Origin: Rufibacter immobilis
GTDB taxonomy: Bacteria; Bacteroidota; Bacteroidia; Cytophagales; Hymenobacteraceae
Direction: 5' to 3'
NCBI RefSeq assembly: GCF_003721565.1
Contig: NZ_RJJE01000009.1
Location: forward strand, 310,001 to 374,000
Length of the DNA stretch: 64,000 bases
A program made the translations under genes and the position numbers. Positions 51,431 through 60,995 of this stretch are shown piece by piece. The first letter of the stretch is position 1, and each line of letters opens with the position of its first letter. Under the pieces are notes generated by a model, which was not told the DNA's origin, ran no database searches, and worked only from the letters and a program-made list of their open reading frames with translations.

Positions 51431-52612
51431 TTAAGGATTTACATTTGGCACCACCCGCATGTTATCTAAGGCAAAGTTGGCATTCACAGCATTAGGACCA
51501 CTGAAGTGGAATGAAACACCATACCCGTTGGCATCATAAGAGAAACTTCCATTTGCTTTCCAGAAATCCTCCCATGGAATTGTAATTGTCTGCCAGGTAC
51601 CACCTGTATTAATATTGTTCACTTGCCAGTTGTAAAATATACTGCCCCGCTCATCTGCCATTTTTGGTCCCATGTGCATCCGGTAATGCGCCCCAGTCAA
51701 ATCTGCCAATGTATTGATCTCAAATTTCAAACTATACTTTCCTGGATTGGTAAAGGCATCTGCGGGTATGTTTTTAGTCTCAACCGCTGCTTTGCTGTCG
51801 CTTGGACCAACATACGTCTCAAACCAAGCCCATTCGCCTAAATTCTGGATAATCCGCAAGTACTTACCATCTATAGATGTAATGGACGGGTCATTGTCTT
51901 TGATAAAAGCAGGCCCATGCCATAGTCCACTTGTTGACTCAGTTATCCCTGGAACATCAAAGCTTGCAATGATATTCCTGTTATCTCTAAACCAGAAATT
52001 TGATTCAGACTCTCCAAAGTTTGATGAAACTGTGATGGGACCCGGTTGTGCTCCTTCAGGCACCCTTACCTGAAGGGTCTTATAGTCAGCACTAATGGAA
52101 ACAATCTCTGCTTCTGCACCTCCAACAAATGTAACTGTAAGAGGTTCATAGAAATAATCTCCCACAATTGTAGCCACATCACCTACATTGACATATTCGC
52201 TTTGCATTCTGTCAATTCTAGGCTCACTTATATCTACCACAAAATTATGTTCCAATACTTCCCCATTAGCAAAAACAATCTTCATCTTATCTGCAATGTC
52301 TAAAGGAATGTTACTGGGAACACGAGTAATAATGGTTGTGTTTGTAATTAAAGTTGGCGTAAGGAAAGCGGCCTGATCGTTGAACCAAATTTCGCGGGTA
52401 TTCTGTAGATTTTGACCCACAATTGCAATCATAGCCCCTTGGCCAGCTTTGGTGATCAGAGAATCTGAAGAGGCTGGCCGTGTAACTCTTATATAGCTAA
52501 TCATAGGCTTACCGCCGTTCGGAAGATCATCATCTTCCGAGCAGGCTGTAAATATCCCCGTTGTTGCCAAAGCAATAAACAGGAACAATATTGTTTTCAA
52601 TTGAAATTTCAT
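51431..52612 (-). CDS. Surface glycan-binding protein (SGBP-B-like)
   Basis: A 393-residue lipoprotein (lipobox FTAC) with IPT/TIG domains (about 38-205) followed by a C-terminal domain of about 190 residues (GLWHGPAFIKDNDPSITSID ... WQTITIPWEDFWK). The order Ig-like domains plus C-terminal binding domain is that of SGBP-B proteins encoded after SusD in many PULs, including the xyloglucan locus. It is 32 bases after the SusD gene. Likely binds the polysaccharide on the surface; the ligand is inferred from the neighbouring enzymes. Confidence 0.82.
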   Translation of the reverse strand: MKFQLKTILFLFIALATTGIFTACSEDDDLPNGGKPMISYIRVTRPASSDSLITKAGQGAMIAIVGQNLQNTREIWFNDQAAFLTPTLITNTTIITRVPSNIPLDIADKMKIVFANGEVLEHNFVVDISEPRIDRMQSEYVNVGDVATIVGDYFYEPLTVTFVGGAEAEIVSISADYKTLQVRVPEGAQPGPITVSSNFGESESNFWFRDNRNIIASFDVPGITESTSGLWHGPAFIKDNDPSITSIDGKYLRIIQNLGEWAWFETYVGPSDSKAAVETKNIPADAFTNPGKYSLKFEINTLADLTGAHYRMHMGPKMADERGSIFYNWQVNNINTGGTWQTITIPWEDFWKANGSFSYDANGYGVSFHFSGPNAVNANFALDNMRVVPNVNP

Positions 52613-52644
52613 ATTTCAGTTATTTTCTGTTTAGGTTCCAAAAC

Positions 52645-54330
52645 TTAATCTTTGAAGACATAAGGCACCGGAGGATTTCTCAGACTTGGGGCTTGGCTAG
52701 ATTCAGCTGCCGGAATTGGAATTATAAAGTTTCCGGAATTGGCGTTTGCAAACCTTGGCAACTCACCTCTTTTCTCAAAAGTCCAAGCGGTAGGGTTAGG
52801 CATACGGTCTGGTATTATTATATAAAGACCACCTCTGTCTTGGCTGTTAATGATGGTGTATGCCTTCTGTGGATCATAATAATGAAGTCTAACTAAATCA
52901 TACCAAGCTAATCCCTCCATGGCGAACTCCTTGATACGCTCTTCAAAGATGTCATCCCATGTAAGTGCATTTTCCCATCTTGGCAAACCAGCACGCATAT
53001 GCACCTTGTTGAAGTACTCCAATGCCTTTGCATCTGTGGTAGAGGCACCATTACCCAAAGTAGCTTCAGCATAAATAAGATACATCTCTGCAAGCCGAAG
53101 CATATAGGTATTGTTAGGATATCTTTGCCGAGTAGAATTGCCCCCTACATCTTTCGCTTTCCCCACCACATACTTTTTAATACTAGCAAAGCTCTGGTCT
53201 GCATCTGCAGCAGGAGCAGGGAAAACCAATGGCTCTGTCTCTTCTGTACCTCCAGACATCCCCACTGTTCTTGAGATTTCTGGATATGAAGCACCAGGAA
53301 GCATATAAGTGGCTTTAAGCCGTTGATCAAGTGTAAAACCAGGTTTAGCCCCATCTTCCAGAATTAACCCTTCATAAAGACTAAGCATCCACCATGATGC
53401 TCCTAAATCACCTCCCCAACCATCTCCATTGGCAATGTCATTGCTGTAGGTAATTTGAGAAACCATGGTATTGGCATAAGAATAATTAGTTGTAAATACC
53501 CATTGCTGCTCAAATAAAGACTCATTGTTGTTGTCATAGGGGTACCTAAACAAATCTGCGTAGTTGTTGAGTAGTTGTTTGCCACTCATGGTAATTACCC
53601 GTTCAGCATATTCTTTGGCCTTATCCAAGAACTCTTGTTTTCTAACGCCACCACTTGATTCAACTCCGGCTCTTGTGAGATAGGTTCTAGCCAGCATACC
53701 CTCTGCAGACCATCTTGTAATTCTCCCTGGTTGCACAGGTGTGGTTGGCAAATTCTCAGCTGCAAATACAAAATCTCTGGTGATAAACTCCCAAACTGTT
53801 TCAACTGTATTGCGGCTTACCTCAGAACTATTGAGTAACTCAATATTATTTTCAATGATTGGCACCGCCCCATAGTTTGAAACCAAGTGCATATAAGCTG
53901 TGGCGCGCATGAACCTAGCTTCAGCAATAGCATGGTTTTTGACGGTTTCACTTACCTCTGCACCAGCATAGTCTTTAATATTCTGAATAAGAGCATTAGA
54001 CTGGCCCACTACAATATAAAAGGCACGGTAAGCTTCATTATTGGAAGTTGAAACTTCTGTAGTATTGAATAATACATCATCTCTATAGCCCCAGGCGCGA
54101 AATGTAGTTCCGCCTCTAAGGTCACCAATAGCCCAAGAAGCTTTATCTACATAATCTTTCCAAACGGCGCTGTATAACGGAGCTGAGGCGGCCAACACCT
54201 GATCATTGGTTTTGAAAAAATTGGCATCAACCAAAGTATCTTGAGGAGGCCTGTCTAAGAAATCTGGCCCACAACTTGAAAAAACTGACAAAGCTGCGAG
54301 AACACCTATGTATAAAAATCTATTTTTCAT
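52645..54330 (-). CDS. RagB/SusD family glycan-binding lipoprotein
   Basis: A 561-residue SusD-type lipoprotein (lipobox VFSSC, then GPDFLDRPPQDTLVDANFF, a typical SusD N-terminus). It has a TPR-rich SusD fold, with the C-terminal RagB part ending ALTWDDIFEERIKEFAMEGL and WYDLVRLHYYDP. It binds oligosaccharide at the outer face of SusC and forms the lid of the SusCD importer. Gene spacing to SusC is 17 bases. The glycan is not shown by the sequence; adjacent enzymes suggest a beta-glucan. Confidence 0.95.
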   Translation of the reverse strand: MKNRFLYIGVLAALSVFSSCGPDFLDRPPQDTLVDANFFKTNDQVLAASAPLYSAVWKDYVDKASWAIGDLRGGTTFRAWGYRDDVLFNTTEVSTSNNEAYRAFYIVVGQSNALIQNIKDYAGAEVSETVKNHAIAEARFMRATAYMHLVSNYGAVPIIENNIELLNSSEVSRNTVETVWEFITRDFVFAAENLPTTPVQPGRITRWSAEGMLARTYLTRAGVESSGGVRKQEFLDKAKEYAERVITMSGKQLLNNYADLFRYPYDNNNESLFEQQWVFTTNYSYANTMVSQITYSNDIANGDGWGGDLGASWWMLSLYEGLILEDGAKPGFTLDQRLKATYMLPGASYPEISRTVGMSGGTEETEPLVFPAPAADADQSFASIKKYVVGKAKDVGGNSTRQRYPNNTYMLRLAEMYLIYAEATLGNGASTTDAKALEYFNKVHMRAGLPRWENALTWDDIFEERIKEFAMEGLAWYDLVRLHYYDPQKAYTIINSQDRGGLYIIIPDRMPNPTAWTFEKRGELPRFANANSGNFIIPIPAAESSQAPSLRNPPVPYVFKD

Positions 54331-54347
54331 ATACTTGATAAGCTATA

Positions 54348-57300
54348 TTAGAAATCAATTCCAAAGTTTACTGAATACACTGGGGTTATTGGATAACGTC
54401 CATAGTCTACCCCAATAGCTGCATTGCTAGGATTCTCCAATGAACCCACGTGTGAACCCACTTCGGGGTCAAACCCTGAATATCCCGTAATAGTCCAAAT
54501 GTTTTGTGCACTAGCACCTATCCTAACTGCCTTTATATATTTCTGGCGACCAATAAGTGAAGTAGGCAAATTATATGTAAGCGTTACATTCTTCAGCCTA
54601 ACAAATGAACCGTCTTCTACATACTTATCAGTATGACGCTCAAAGTTATTATTGTTATTACCACTGGAAATCCTGGCTACATTAGTTCCTGGGTTTAATA
54701 AATAAGGGCTACCAGAATCATCCATACCTACCCTGGCATAGTTAAATGCTCCAACGAATAAATTACGGCCTAGATTGATGTTATTGGGGTTGGTATTTTC
54801 ATTCCGGATCCAGTTATAGATGTCATTACCTAAAGTAGCGGTAATAAGGACACTTAAATTGAAGCCTTTGTAAGAGAAATTATTGGTAAAGCCGCCAAAG
54901 TACTTAGGCCATGGATTTCCAATAAAAGTTTGGTCATAACCATTAATGATCCCATCTGGTTTACCTTCAGGACCACCAATATCCTTGAACTTGACATCAC
55001 CAACCCATACACTATTAGGCGCAATAGGGAAAAGGTTTCCGTTAGTATCTGCAGGACGAGGGCTATTTTGCAGATCTTCCATATTCTGGAAAATCCCATC
55101 TTCAAGGTAGCCATAGAACATCCAAGGGGCATATCCAACCTGAGTACGCTGCGTCCATTCCAACCATTCTCTGGTTCTGCGGGGAACAAACCCATTTTCA
55201 GAAGTAAGTCTTTTAACTTCTGTTTTAAAGTGTGATAAGTTGAAGTTAGTCTCCCACTTAAATGTACCGTTATCTATATTGATCGTGTTCAGGTTGATAG
55301 ACCAACCTTTGTTCTGCAAAGCACCAATGTTCACCGTTGGAGCAACAATACCGCCGTTCCCTCCGGTTTCTCCTTCTATTCTAGTACCTAAATACCATGG
55401 CAAGGAAGCCTGCAGAATTAGGTTATCTGTATTCTTAATGTAATAATCTGCTTCTATCTGAATTTTGTTCTGGAATAAACCTATGTTAATGCCGAAGTTA
55501 TTTGTCTTGGTCTCTTCCCATTGGAAATCCGGATTCGGGAATCTATAGGCTGAGAAACCAGTACCCCATGGGGTTGGCCCAGTAGAAAGAGTACCATAGA
55601 TGGCACCGCCCCCCTGACCTTGGCTTCCAGTTAGGCCTATCTCATAGCGCAATCTTAAATCACTGATAAAGGGCAGTTGGAAGAAAGGCTCGTTAGAAAT
55701 TCTCCACGCAGCCGACACTGAAGGAAAGTATCCCCATTTATTTTCTGGCCCAAAGTACACAGAACCATCTGCTCTAAAGGCTGCCTGGATGATATAACGG
55801 TCAGCAAAATTGTAATTGATACGACCTAAGTAAGACTCCATTGCCCAATCCCCGTGCCCGCCTTCGGTATCACTCTTCAATCTGTCTCCGGCATTAATAT
55901 CTAGCACATCATTAGTCTGGAAGCCACGTCTTTCCGCAAAAAGATTCTTCCACTGAGATTCTTGCGCCTCATGGGTAGCCATGACATTAATGCTATGCTG
56001 ACCAAACTGCTTCTGATACTGCAGCATCTGATTCCAGTTCCAGTATGAACTATAGTTGTGCCTGTTGTTCAAAGTAGCCTCATCATTTTTCTGATAGCCA
56101 AACTGGTATGTTGGGAGAAAATATGTGGAGTTGGAGAAATTGAAGTTACCGTTAACCGAGGTCCGGAACTCTAGGCCCTCAACAATTTTGAATCCAGCTG
56201 TGACACCGCCTAAAACCTGTCTTCTGGTGATTTCATTAGTGGTGATATCAGCCAATCCAATAGGGTTTGGCGGTGAAAACTGCTCAGATGTATTACCTCC
56301 AACTACTACAGTACCACCACCATACGTGCCATCTATGTTCTTTACAGGAATATGCGGAGCCAACTGTATTGCCGTGGCAATTAGATTAGACTGGGTTGAA
56401 GACAACTGCTCATCAGTTTGAGAGTAGTTGAAATTACCCGACAGGTTAAGCCATTCTTTGGCTTTGTTCTCTAAATTCAACCGTACAGAATAGCGATTAA
56501 ATCCTGACCCTAGCGCTATTCCCTCCTGATCCATGTATTCTCCAGATAAGTAGTAGGTTGTTTTATCACTTCCACCACTTACACTTAACTGGTGTTTTTG
56601 CATAGGGGCATTCTGGAATAATTCTTTTTGCCAGTTCGTTCCTTCACCTAGTAATGTGGGATCTCTGAACTCCTCCCTTACAGTACCGCCCGCAAGAGAT
56701 TTGTATTCAACTTCCATTTGCGCATACTGCCGCATATCCATTACATCCAATCTCTTAGGCGGAGTTTGCACACTATATAGGTACCCATAATTCACCCGCA
56801 CTTCACCGGCTTTACCCCGCTTGGTTGTAATTAGCACTACTCCGTTTGTAGCCCTGGACCCATACACAGCAGTTGCTGACGGCCCTTGAAGCACCTCCAT
56901 ACTCTCAATATCTGAAGGGTTGATACCAGCCAATGGATTAGATCCACTGGCAGAGTTAGCAGGCTGAATCTGCACCCCATCTATTACATATAGGGGTTCA
57001 TTTGATCCACCTATAGTGTTGACCCCTCTGATATTCACAGAGATCCCCCCTCCTGGAGCACCTGTGTTTTGAGTAACATAGACACCAGGAGCTCTACCTT
57101 GGATAGCTTGCTCAATTGTGGTGTTAACGGTTCTTTCTATTGCAACAGAGCTAATGGTTGTCTGAGCACCTGTGATATCCCCCTTTCTTAGTTCTCCATA
57201 TCCAGTCGTCACCACCACTTCATTTAACATGGTAGCGTCTTCTCTCATGGACACATTTACTGTAGTTCTATCGCCAACAGGCACTTCCTGTGATATATAA

Positions 57301-57599
57301 CCAATAAAAGTGAGCACCAACACATCATTATTTGTCACATCTAGGGTGAAGTTACCGTTGCCGTCTGTAGAAGTTCCGTTGGTGGTACCTTTCACCACCA
57401 CACTGACCCCCGGCATACCAGTGTTGTCACTGGCCGAAGTCACTTTACCAGTAATGGTTTTACGGGCACCCTGTGCCAGTCCGTCAAAAGCCTGCAGGAA
57501 CACTGCCAGCAGAATGGCAATCGCCACCCAGGCTGCCTTCGGCCTAAAGACAGAATTACTTGTCTGGTAATTTTTGTCTGAGTAGAAGTTTTGAATCAT
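54348..57599 (-). CDS. SusC/RagA family TonB-dependent outer-membrane transporter
   Basis: A 1083-residue TonB-dependent receptor. After a signal peptide (ILLAVFLQAFDGLAQ) come a carboxypeptidase-regulatory-like domain (KTITGKVTSASDNTGMPGVS, about 48-125), the plug (GYGELRKGDITGAQTTIS) and a large beta-barrel. SusC-type markers are SSVAIERTVNTTIEQAIQGR and RGVNTIGGSNEPLYVIDG. It imports glycan fragments across the outer membrane with TonB energy. Candidate -7 boxes lie about 250 bases upstream, giving a long leader. First gene of the SusCD part of the PUL. Confidence 0.96.
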   Translation of the reverse strand: MIQNFYSDKNYQTSNSVFRPKAAWVAIAILLAVFLQAFDGLAQGARKTITGKVTSASDNTGMPGVSVVVKGTTNGTSTDGNGNFTLDVTNNDVLVLTFIGYISQEVPVGDRTTVNVSMREDATMLNEVVVTTGYGELRKGDITGAQTTISSVAIERTVNTTIEQAIQGRAPGVYVTQNTGAPGGGISVNIRGVNTIGGSNEPLYVIDGVQIQPANSASGSNPLAGINPSDIESMEVLQGPSATAVYGSRATNGVVLITTKRGKAGEVRVNYGYLYSVQTPPKRLDVMDMRQYAQMEVEYKSLAGGTVREEFRDPTLLGEGTNWQKELFQNAPMQKHQLSVSGGSDKTTYYLSGEYMDQEGIALGSGFNRYSVRLNLENKAKEWLNLSGNFNYSQTDEQLSSTQSNLIATAIQLAPHIPVKNIDGTYGGGTVVVGGNTSEQFSPPNPIGLADITTNEITRRQVLGGVTAGFKIVEGLEFRTSVNGNFNFSNSTYFLPTYQFGYQKNDEATLNNRHNYSSYWNWNQMLQYQKQFGQHSINVMATHEAQESQWKNLFAERRGFQTNDVLDINAGDRLKSDTEGGHGDWAMESYLGRINYNFADRYIIQAAFRADGSVYFGPENKWGYFPSVSAAWRISNEPFFQLPFISDLRLRYEIGLTGSQGQGGGAIYGTLSTGPTPWGTGFSAYRFPNPDFQWEETKTNNFGINIGLFQNKIQIEADYYIKNTDNLILQASLPWYLGTRIEGETGGNGGIVAPTVNIGALQNKGWSINLNTINIDNGTFKWETNFNLSHFKTEVKRLTSENGFVPRRTREWLEWTQRTQVGYAPWMFYGYLEDGIFQNMEDLQNSPRPADTNGNLFPIAPNSVWVGDVKFKDIGGPEGKPDGIINGYDQTFIGNPWPKYFGGFTNNFSYKGFNLSVLITATLGNDIYNWIRNENTNPNNINLGRNLFVGAFNYARVGMDDSGSPYLLNPGTNVARISSGNNNNNFERHTDKYVEDGSFVRLKNVTLTYNLPTSLIGRQKYIKAVRIGASAQNIWTITGYSGFDPEVGSHVGSLENPSNAAIGVDYGRYPITPVYSVNFGIDF

Positions 57600-58372
57600 A
57601 GGGTAATTTTAGGTTAAGTAGTAGACTGAGTTAGAAACAGATACATGACCGGCAACGCCGAACCATAAGTGACGCATCATTGAGATCCAATAAGCTATAA
57701 GAGTAAGGAAACACATTCAAGCACACACCTGGCACTAGACACCCAAGAGAGGGTGCCATTTCTTGGCCCAACACGATAATTAAATTCAAAACTGATTAAC
57801 AATCAGTTTCTTACAAAAAATATCTAGCAGTTTTTTGATGCTATACAAACCTAAGAATATTCTCTGCAAACATATAATACTATTTTATCATTTACTGAAT
57901 CTAATCAGATTTTATACCAACGATGGCATAAAACAGAAAATAAAAAGGCTCCCACTATTTCCATTCACATATACCCAAACAACCCGCCATTCCTGAAGCT
58001 TATTTTAAATTTTTAATAACTATGATACCTTTAAATCAAATATAAATAATCAGATCACTTATTTCAAGCTTTCCTAAAGCTCGGAAAAATAAATTGAATC
58101 TGCTACAACTTGTGTGATAAAAAGTCAAAAATGTATAATACAAAGCAACCTTAACTAGTCCTTTTTTAACAACACACGCACTCCTGATACTCCTGCTGCA
58201 GTTGAAGTACATTCAAACAGTTGAATCGTCACTCTAGGGAGGGAAAAATCAATAAATTATCTAGGAAGAAGTTTTCCCTCTCTATTCCCTCCTTATCTCC
58301 ACTGCTGGTCATAAGTCTTCTCCTAAGGAGGATGAAAAGAAAATCGTTAGACGGGCAAGAAATAGCAAAAGG

Positions 58373-58414
58373 TTCGTTTAGGGGCTCTTTTTCTGAAAAG
58401 AGCCCCTAAACGGA
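58373..58414. repeat. Palindromic repeat, full copy
   Basis: Core intact; T5-CTG-A4 centre; 58 bases after the GH3 stop on the minus strand and directly next to the hairpin at 58416. Confidence 0.9.
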
Positions 58415-58415
58415 A

Positions 58416-58445
58416 GAAGCCGCGACTTTCTCAAGTCGCGGCTTC
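58416..58445. terminator. Hairpin after the GH3 gene
   Basis: GAAGCCGCGACTT pairs exactly with AAGTCGCGGCTTC over a 4-base loop. The minus-strand downstream part is TTCCGTTTAGG of the repeat, so the T tract is short. Confidence 0.7.
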
Positions 58446-58471
58446 AGTTGCGGGCCGGTAGTAAACCAGGA

Positions 58472-60715
58472 CTAAAGCGTCACCTCCGCCTGCTCCCGAA
58501 TATCTCTGGAGGAACTCCCTACCAGTATCTGGAATTTGCCCGGTTCCAGTACCCACTGCCGCTTTGCCTCGTCATAGAACTGAAACGCATCTTTTGGCAA
58601 AGTGAGCGTCACGGTTTTGCTTTCGTTGGGCCGCAAAAACACCTTCTGAAAGCCTTTGAGCTCTTTCTCGGGCCGTTTTACTGAGGCCTGCTCGTCATTG
58701 ACGTACACCTGCACCACCTCGGCCCCAGCCAACCGACCCGTATTCTGCACCTGTAAGCGCACCTGCACGGCATCTCCATCTTGGCGCACGTCTAGATTGC
58801 TGTATCCGAAACTGGTGTAAGACAACCCGTGCCCGAAACTGAAGAGCGGCGCCACCTTGTACGTATCAAAGTAGCGGTAGCCCACAAATATATCTTCTCG
58901 GTATTCCAGCCGGATGGTGTCTTTGTCGCCGGGATATTGCCCCAGGGCGTGCGCCGGGGAGTCCTGCAATCTTTTGGGGAACGAGACGGGCAGTTTACCT
59001 GAGGGATTGATTTCCCCAAAGAGCACCTTGGCCAATGCCGTTCCTCCTTCCATACCCGGATACCAGGCCTGCACCACCGCTTTGGTCTGGTTGATCCACG
59101 GAGTCATATCAACGGGGCCGCCGCCAATGAGCACCACCACGGTGTTCGGATTGGCCTGCAAAATTGCCGTGAGCAGATGATTTTGGGCGAAAGGCATGGT
59201 CAGGCTGGGCTTGTCGGCTCCTTCGGCGTCAAAGGCGCCACCATCCCAATTATCGGTGTAGCCGTGGGTCCAACCGCCTACGTACACCACCCGGTCGGCA
59301 TTTTTGGCGGCCTGTACGGCCTCCGCGATCAGCTTTGGGTTGGCTTTCTCGGCTCTGGTCACCTCAAAACCGGGCGCATAGGTCACTTTCACCCCAGTCC
59401 CCACCAGTTGCTGAATTCCCTGCAGGGGCGTCACCTCATAGGGCGGACGCACCTGAGATGATCCGCCTCCCATGGCTTGCTTGCGGGTGGCGTTAGCCCC
59501 TATCACGGCAATAGTTTTTACTTTGTCTTTGGACAGGGGCAGCAGATTGCCTTCGTTCTTCAGGAGCACCAAGGCTTCCTCAGCCACTTTCTGGGCAGTC
59601 TGCTGATGGGCTTTGGTACTCAGCGCCCCGGGAGTACGCTGGCCTCCTATCATGTTGGTGTGGTACATTACCCGCAGAATGCGCCGCACTTTATCATCTA
59701 TGAGGGCTTCCGGCACCTTGCCGCTACGCACCAAAGCCACCACAGTATCACCCAGGTAGAACTTGTGGTAGTTGATGTTGGGCATCTGCAACAGATCGGT
59801 ACCCATTTCCAGATCTGTGCCGTTGTGCAGGGCTTCCATGGTGTTGAGCACCGCGCCCCAATCGCTCATGACCAAGCCTTTGAAGCCCCATTCGCCTTTC
59901 AGGATGTCATTGATGAGGTATTGGTTATGCGTGCAGTATTGGCCCCTGAACTTGTTGTAGGCACCCATAATGGTGAGGGCACCGCCTTCGGTGATGGCGG
60001 CTTTGAAGGCGGGCAGGTAAATCTCGCGCAACGCGCGCTCACTCATGTGCACGTCTACTTTGGCGCGCTTTATCTCCTGGTTGTTGGCAGCGTAATGCTT
60101 CACACAGGCGGCAATGCCCTGGTCCTGCACGCCTTTGATATAGCCCACCGCCATGCGGGAAGTTAAGTAAGGATCTTCGCTGAGGTACTCAAAGTTACGG
60201 CCGTTGAGGGGCGTACGCATGATGTTGACACCCGGCCCCAGGATCACGTCTTTGCCCCGCGCCTTGGCTTCCTGCCCCAGCACTTCGCCGAAGGCGTAAC
60301 CCAGCTCCGGGTTCCAGGTAGCCGCCAACGCAATGCCCGTGGGCAGATAGGTAGAGGAATCGTTGCCCGCGTTGTCCAGAGACCAGTCGCGACCGTGCTC
60401 TGGCCTAACGCCGTGCGGTCCGTCTGAGGTGGTGAGTTCCGGGATTCCCAGGCGGGGCACCCCACCCGAGGTGAAGGATGAAGAGGCGTGGAGCATGTTC
60501 ACCTTCTCCTCCAGCGTCATCTGGGAGATCAACTTATTAATGTCGGCCTCATGGGCCATGGAAATGCCGTTGGGGTCGGGGGCCGGACTGGTTTGCACAG
60601 CAGTGGCCGCAGGGGCACCGGAAGTACTAGTGGTTTGGGTGGAGGAACAAGCCGCCAGCAGCGCCGCAAAGGCAAGGCAGCCAAGCTTTCTCCAGGAGGA
60701 GGAACGATGGGTCAT
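58472..60715 (-). CDS. Glycoside hydrolase family 3, beta-glucosidase-like
   Basis: A 747-residue GH3 enzyme from the ATG at 60715, with a lipoprotein-type signal (LAAC; the mature protein begins CSSTQTTSTSG). The TIM-barrel domain contains GPGVNIMRTPLNGRNFEYLS and the nucleophile in VMSDWGAVLNTMEALHNGTD (Asp about 285). The alpha/beta sandwich (IAVIGANATRKQAMGGGS) and a C-terminal fibronectin III-like domain follow. It fits the BglX-like beta-glucosidases releasing glucose from beta-linked oligosaccharides. Upstream of SusC and after GH9 in the same direction. Confidence 0.93.
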   Translation of the reverse strand: MTHRSSSWRKLGCLAFAALLAACSSTQTTSTSGAPAATAVQTSPAPDPNGISMAHEADINKLISQMTLEEKVNMLHASSSFTSGGVPRLGIPELTTSDGPHGVRPEHGRDWSLDNAGNDSSTYLPTGIALAATWNPELGYAFGEVLGQEAKARGKDVILGPGVNIMRTPLNGRNFEYLSEDPYLTSRMAVGYIKGVQDQGIAACVKHYAANNQEIKRAKVDVHMSERALREIYLPAFKAAITEGGALTIMGAYNKFRGQYCTHNQYLINDILKGEWGFKGLVMSDWGAVLNTMEALHNGTDLEMGTDLLQMPNINYHKFYLGDTVVALVRSGKVPEALIDDKVRRILRVMYHTNMIGGQRTPGALSTKAHQQTAQKVAEEALVLLKNEGNLLPLSKDKVKTIAVIGANATRKQAMGGGSSQVRPPYEVTPLQGIQQLVGTGVKVTYAPGFEVTRAEKANPKLIAEAVQAAKNADRVVYVGGWTHGYTDNWDGGAFDAEGADKPSLTMPFAQNHLLTAILQANPNTVVVLIGGGPVDMTPWINQTKAVVQAWYPGMEGGTALAKVLFGEINPSGKLPVSFPKRLQDSPAHALGQYPGDKDTIRLEYREDIFVGYRYFDTYKVAPLFSFGHGLSYTSFGYSNLDVRQDGDAVQVRLQVQNTGRLAGAEVVQVYVNDEQASVKRPEKELKGFQKVFLRPNESKTVTLTLPKDAFQFYDEAKRQWVLEPGKFQILVGSSSRDIREQAEVTL

Positions 60716-60782
60716 AGAGGTTCTTTTAGAGGAAACATACCGCCGCACCTGATCAAGAAGCTCCAAAGGCTATGATGGCATT

Positions 60783-60826
60783 TTGCGTTTAGGGGCTCTT
60801 TTTGGGAAAACGGCCCCTAAACGCAA
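60783..60826. repeat. Palindromic repeat, full copy
   Basis: TTGCG/CGCAA outer arms, core GTTTAGGGGCTC-T5-GGGAAAA-CGGCCCCTAAAC. It lies between the GH9 gene and the GH3 gene. Confidence 0.9.
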
Positions 60827-60948
60827 GCCTTACCAGAGGCCCGCAACTTCTCATGCAGCCAGACAAAATTCCCCAGAAAAGCCCAGACGCAGGCGCTCCA
60901 AATGGTTCTATTTTAGGTACAGAATGTTAACTCTAACTCTCTACTCCT

Positions 60949-60988
60949 GCGTTTAGCGGCTGTTTTTGGAAAAAGAGCCCCTAAACGC
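60949..60988. repeat. Palindromic repeat, full copy
   Basis: GCGTTTAGCGGCTG-T5-GGA-A4-GAGCCCCTAAACGC, only 8 bases after the GH9 stop codon. Confidence 0.88.
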
Positions 60989-60995
60989 GGGGGTG

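Larger units (their letters stand above)
57600..58471. other. Long AT-rich leader region upstream of SusC
   Basis: A gap of 870 bases with no credible gene. On the minus strand it carries two TAnnTTTG-like -7 boxes (TAGGTTTG at 57853-57846 and TATGTTTG at 57874-57867), about 250 bases before the SusC start. Near its far end are a palindromic repeat and a hairpin following the GH3 stop. No regulator gene or clear RNA element was recognised. Confidence 0.4.

Noticed and set aside
58221-58409. 62-codon frame upstream of the GH3 terminator
   Set aside because: Ends in the translated palindrome (FSEKSP), has no leader, and lies in an AT-rich gap without coding signal.
59477-60166. 229-codon plus-strand frame inside the GH3 gene
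   Set aside because: Antisense to a complete GH3 enzyme, with composition typical of a shadow frame.
745-60988. CRISPR array made by the repeated palindromes
   Set aside because: Copies are kilobases apart, on both sides of genes, without regular spacers, and no cas genes are present.
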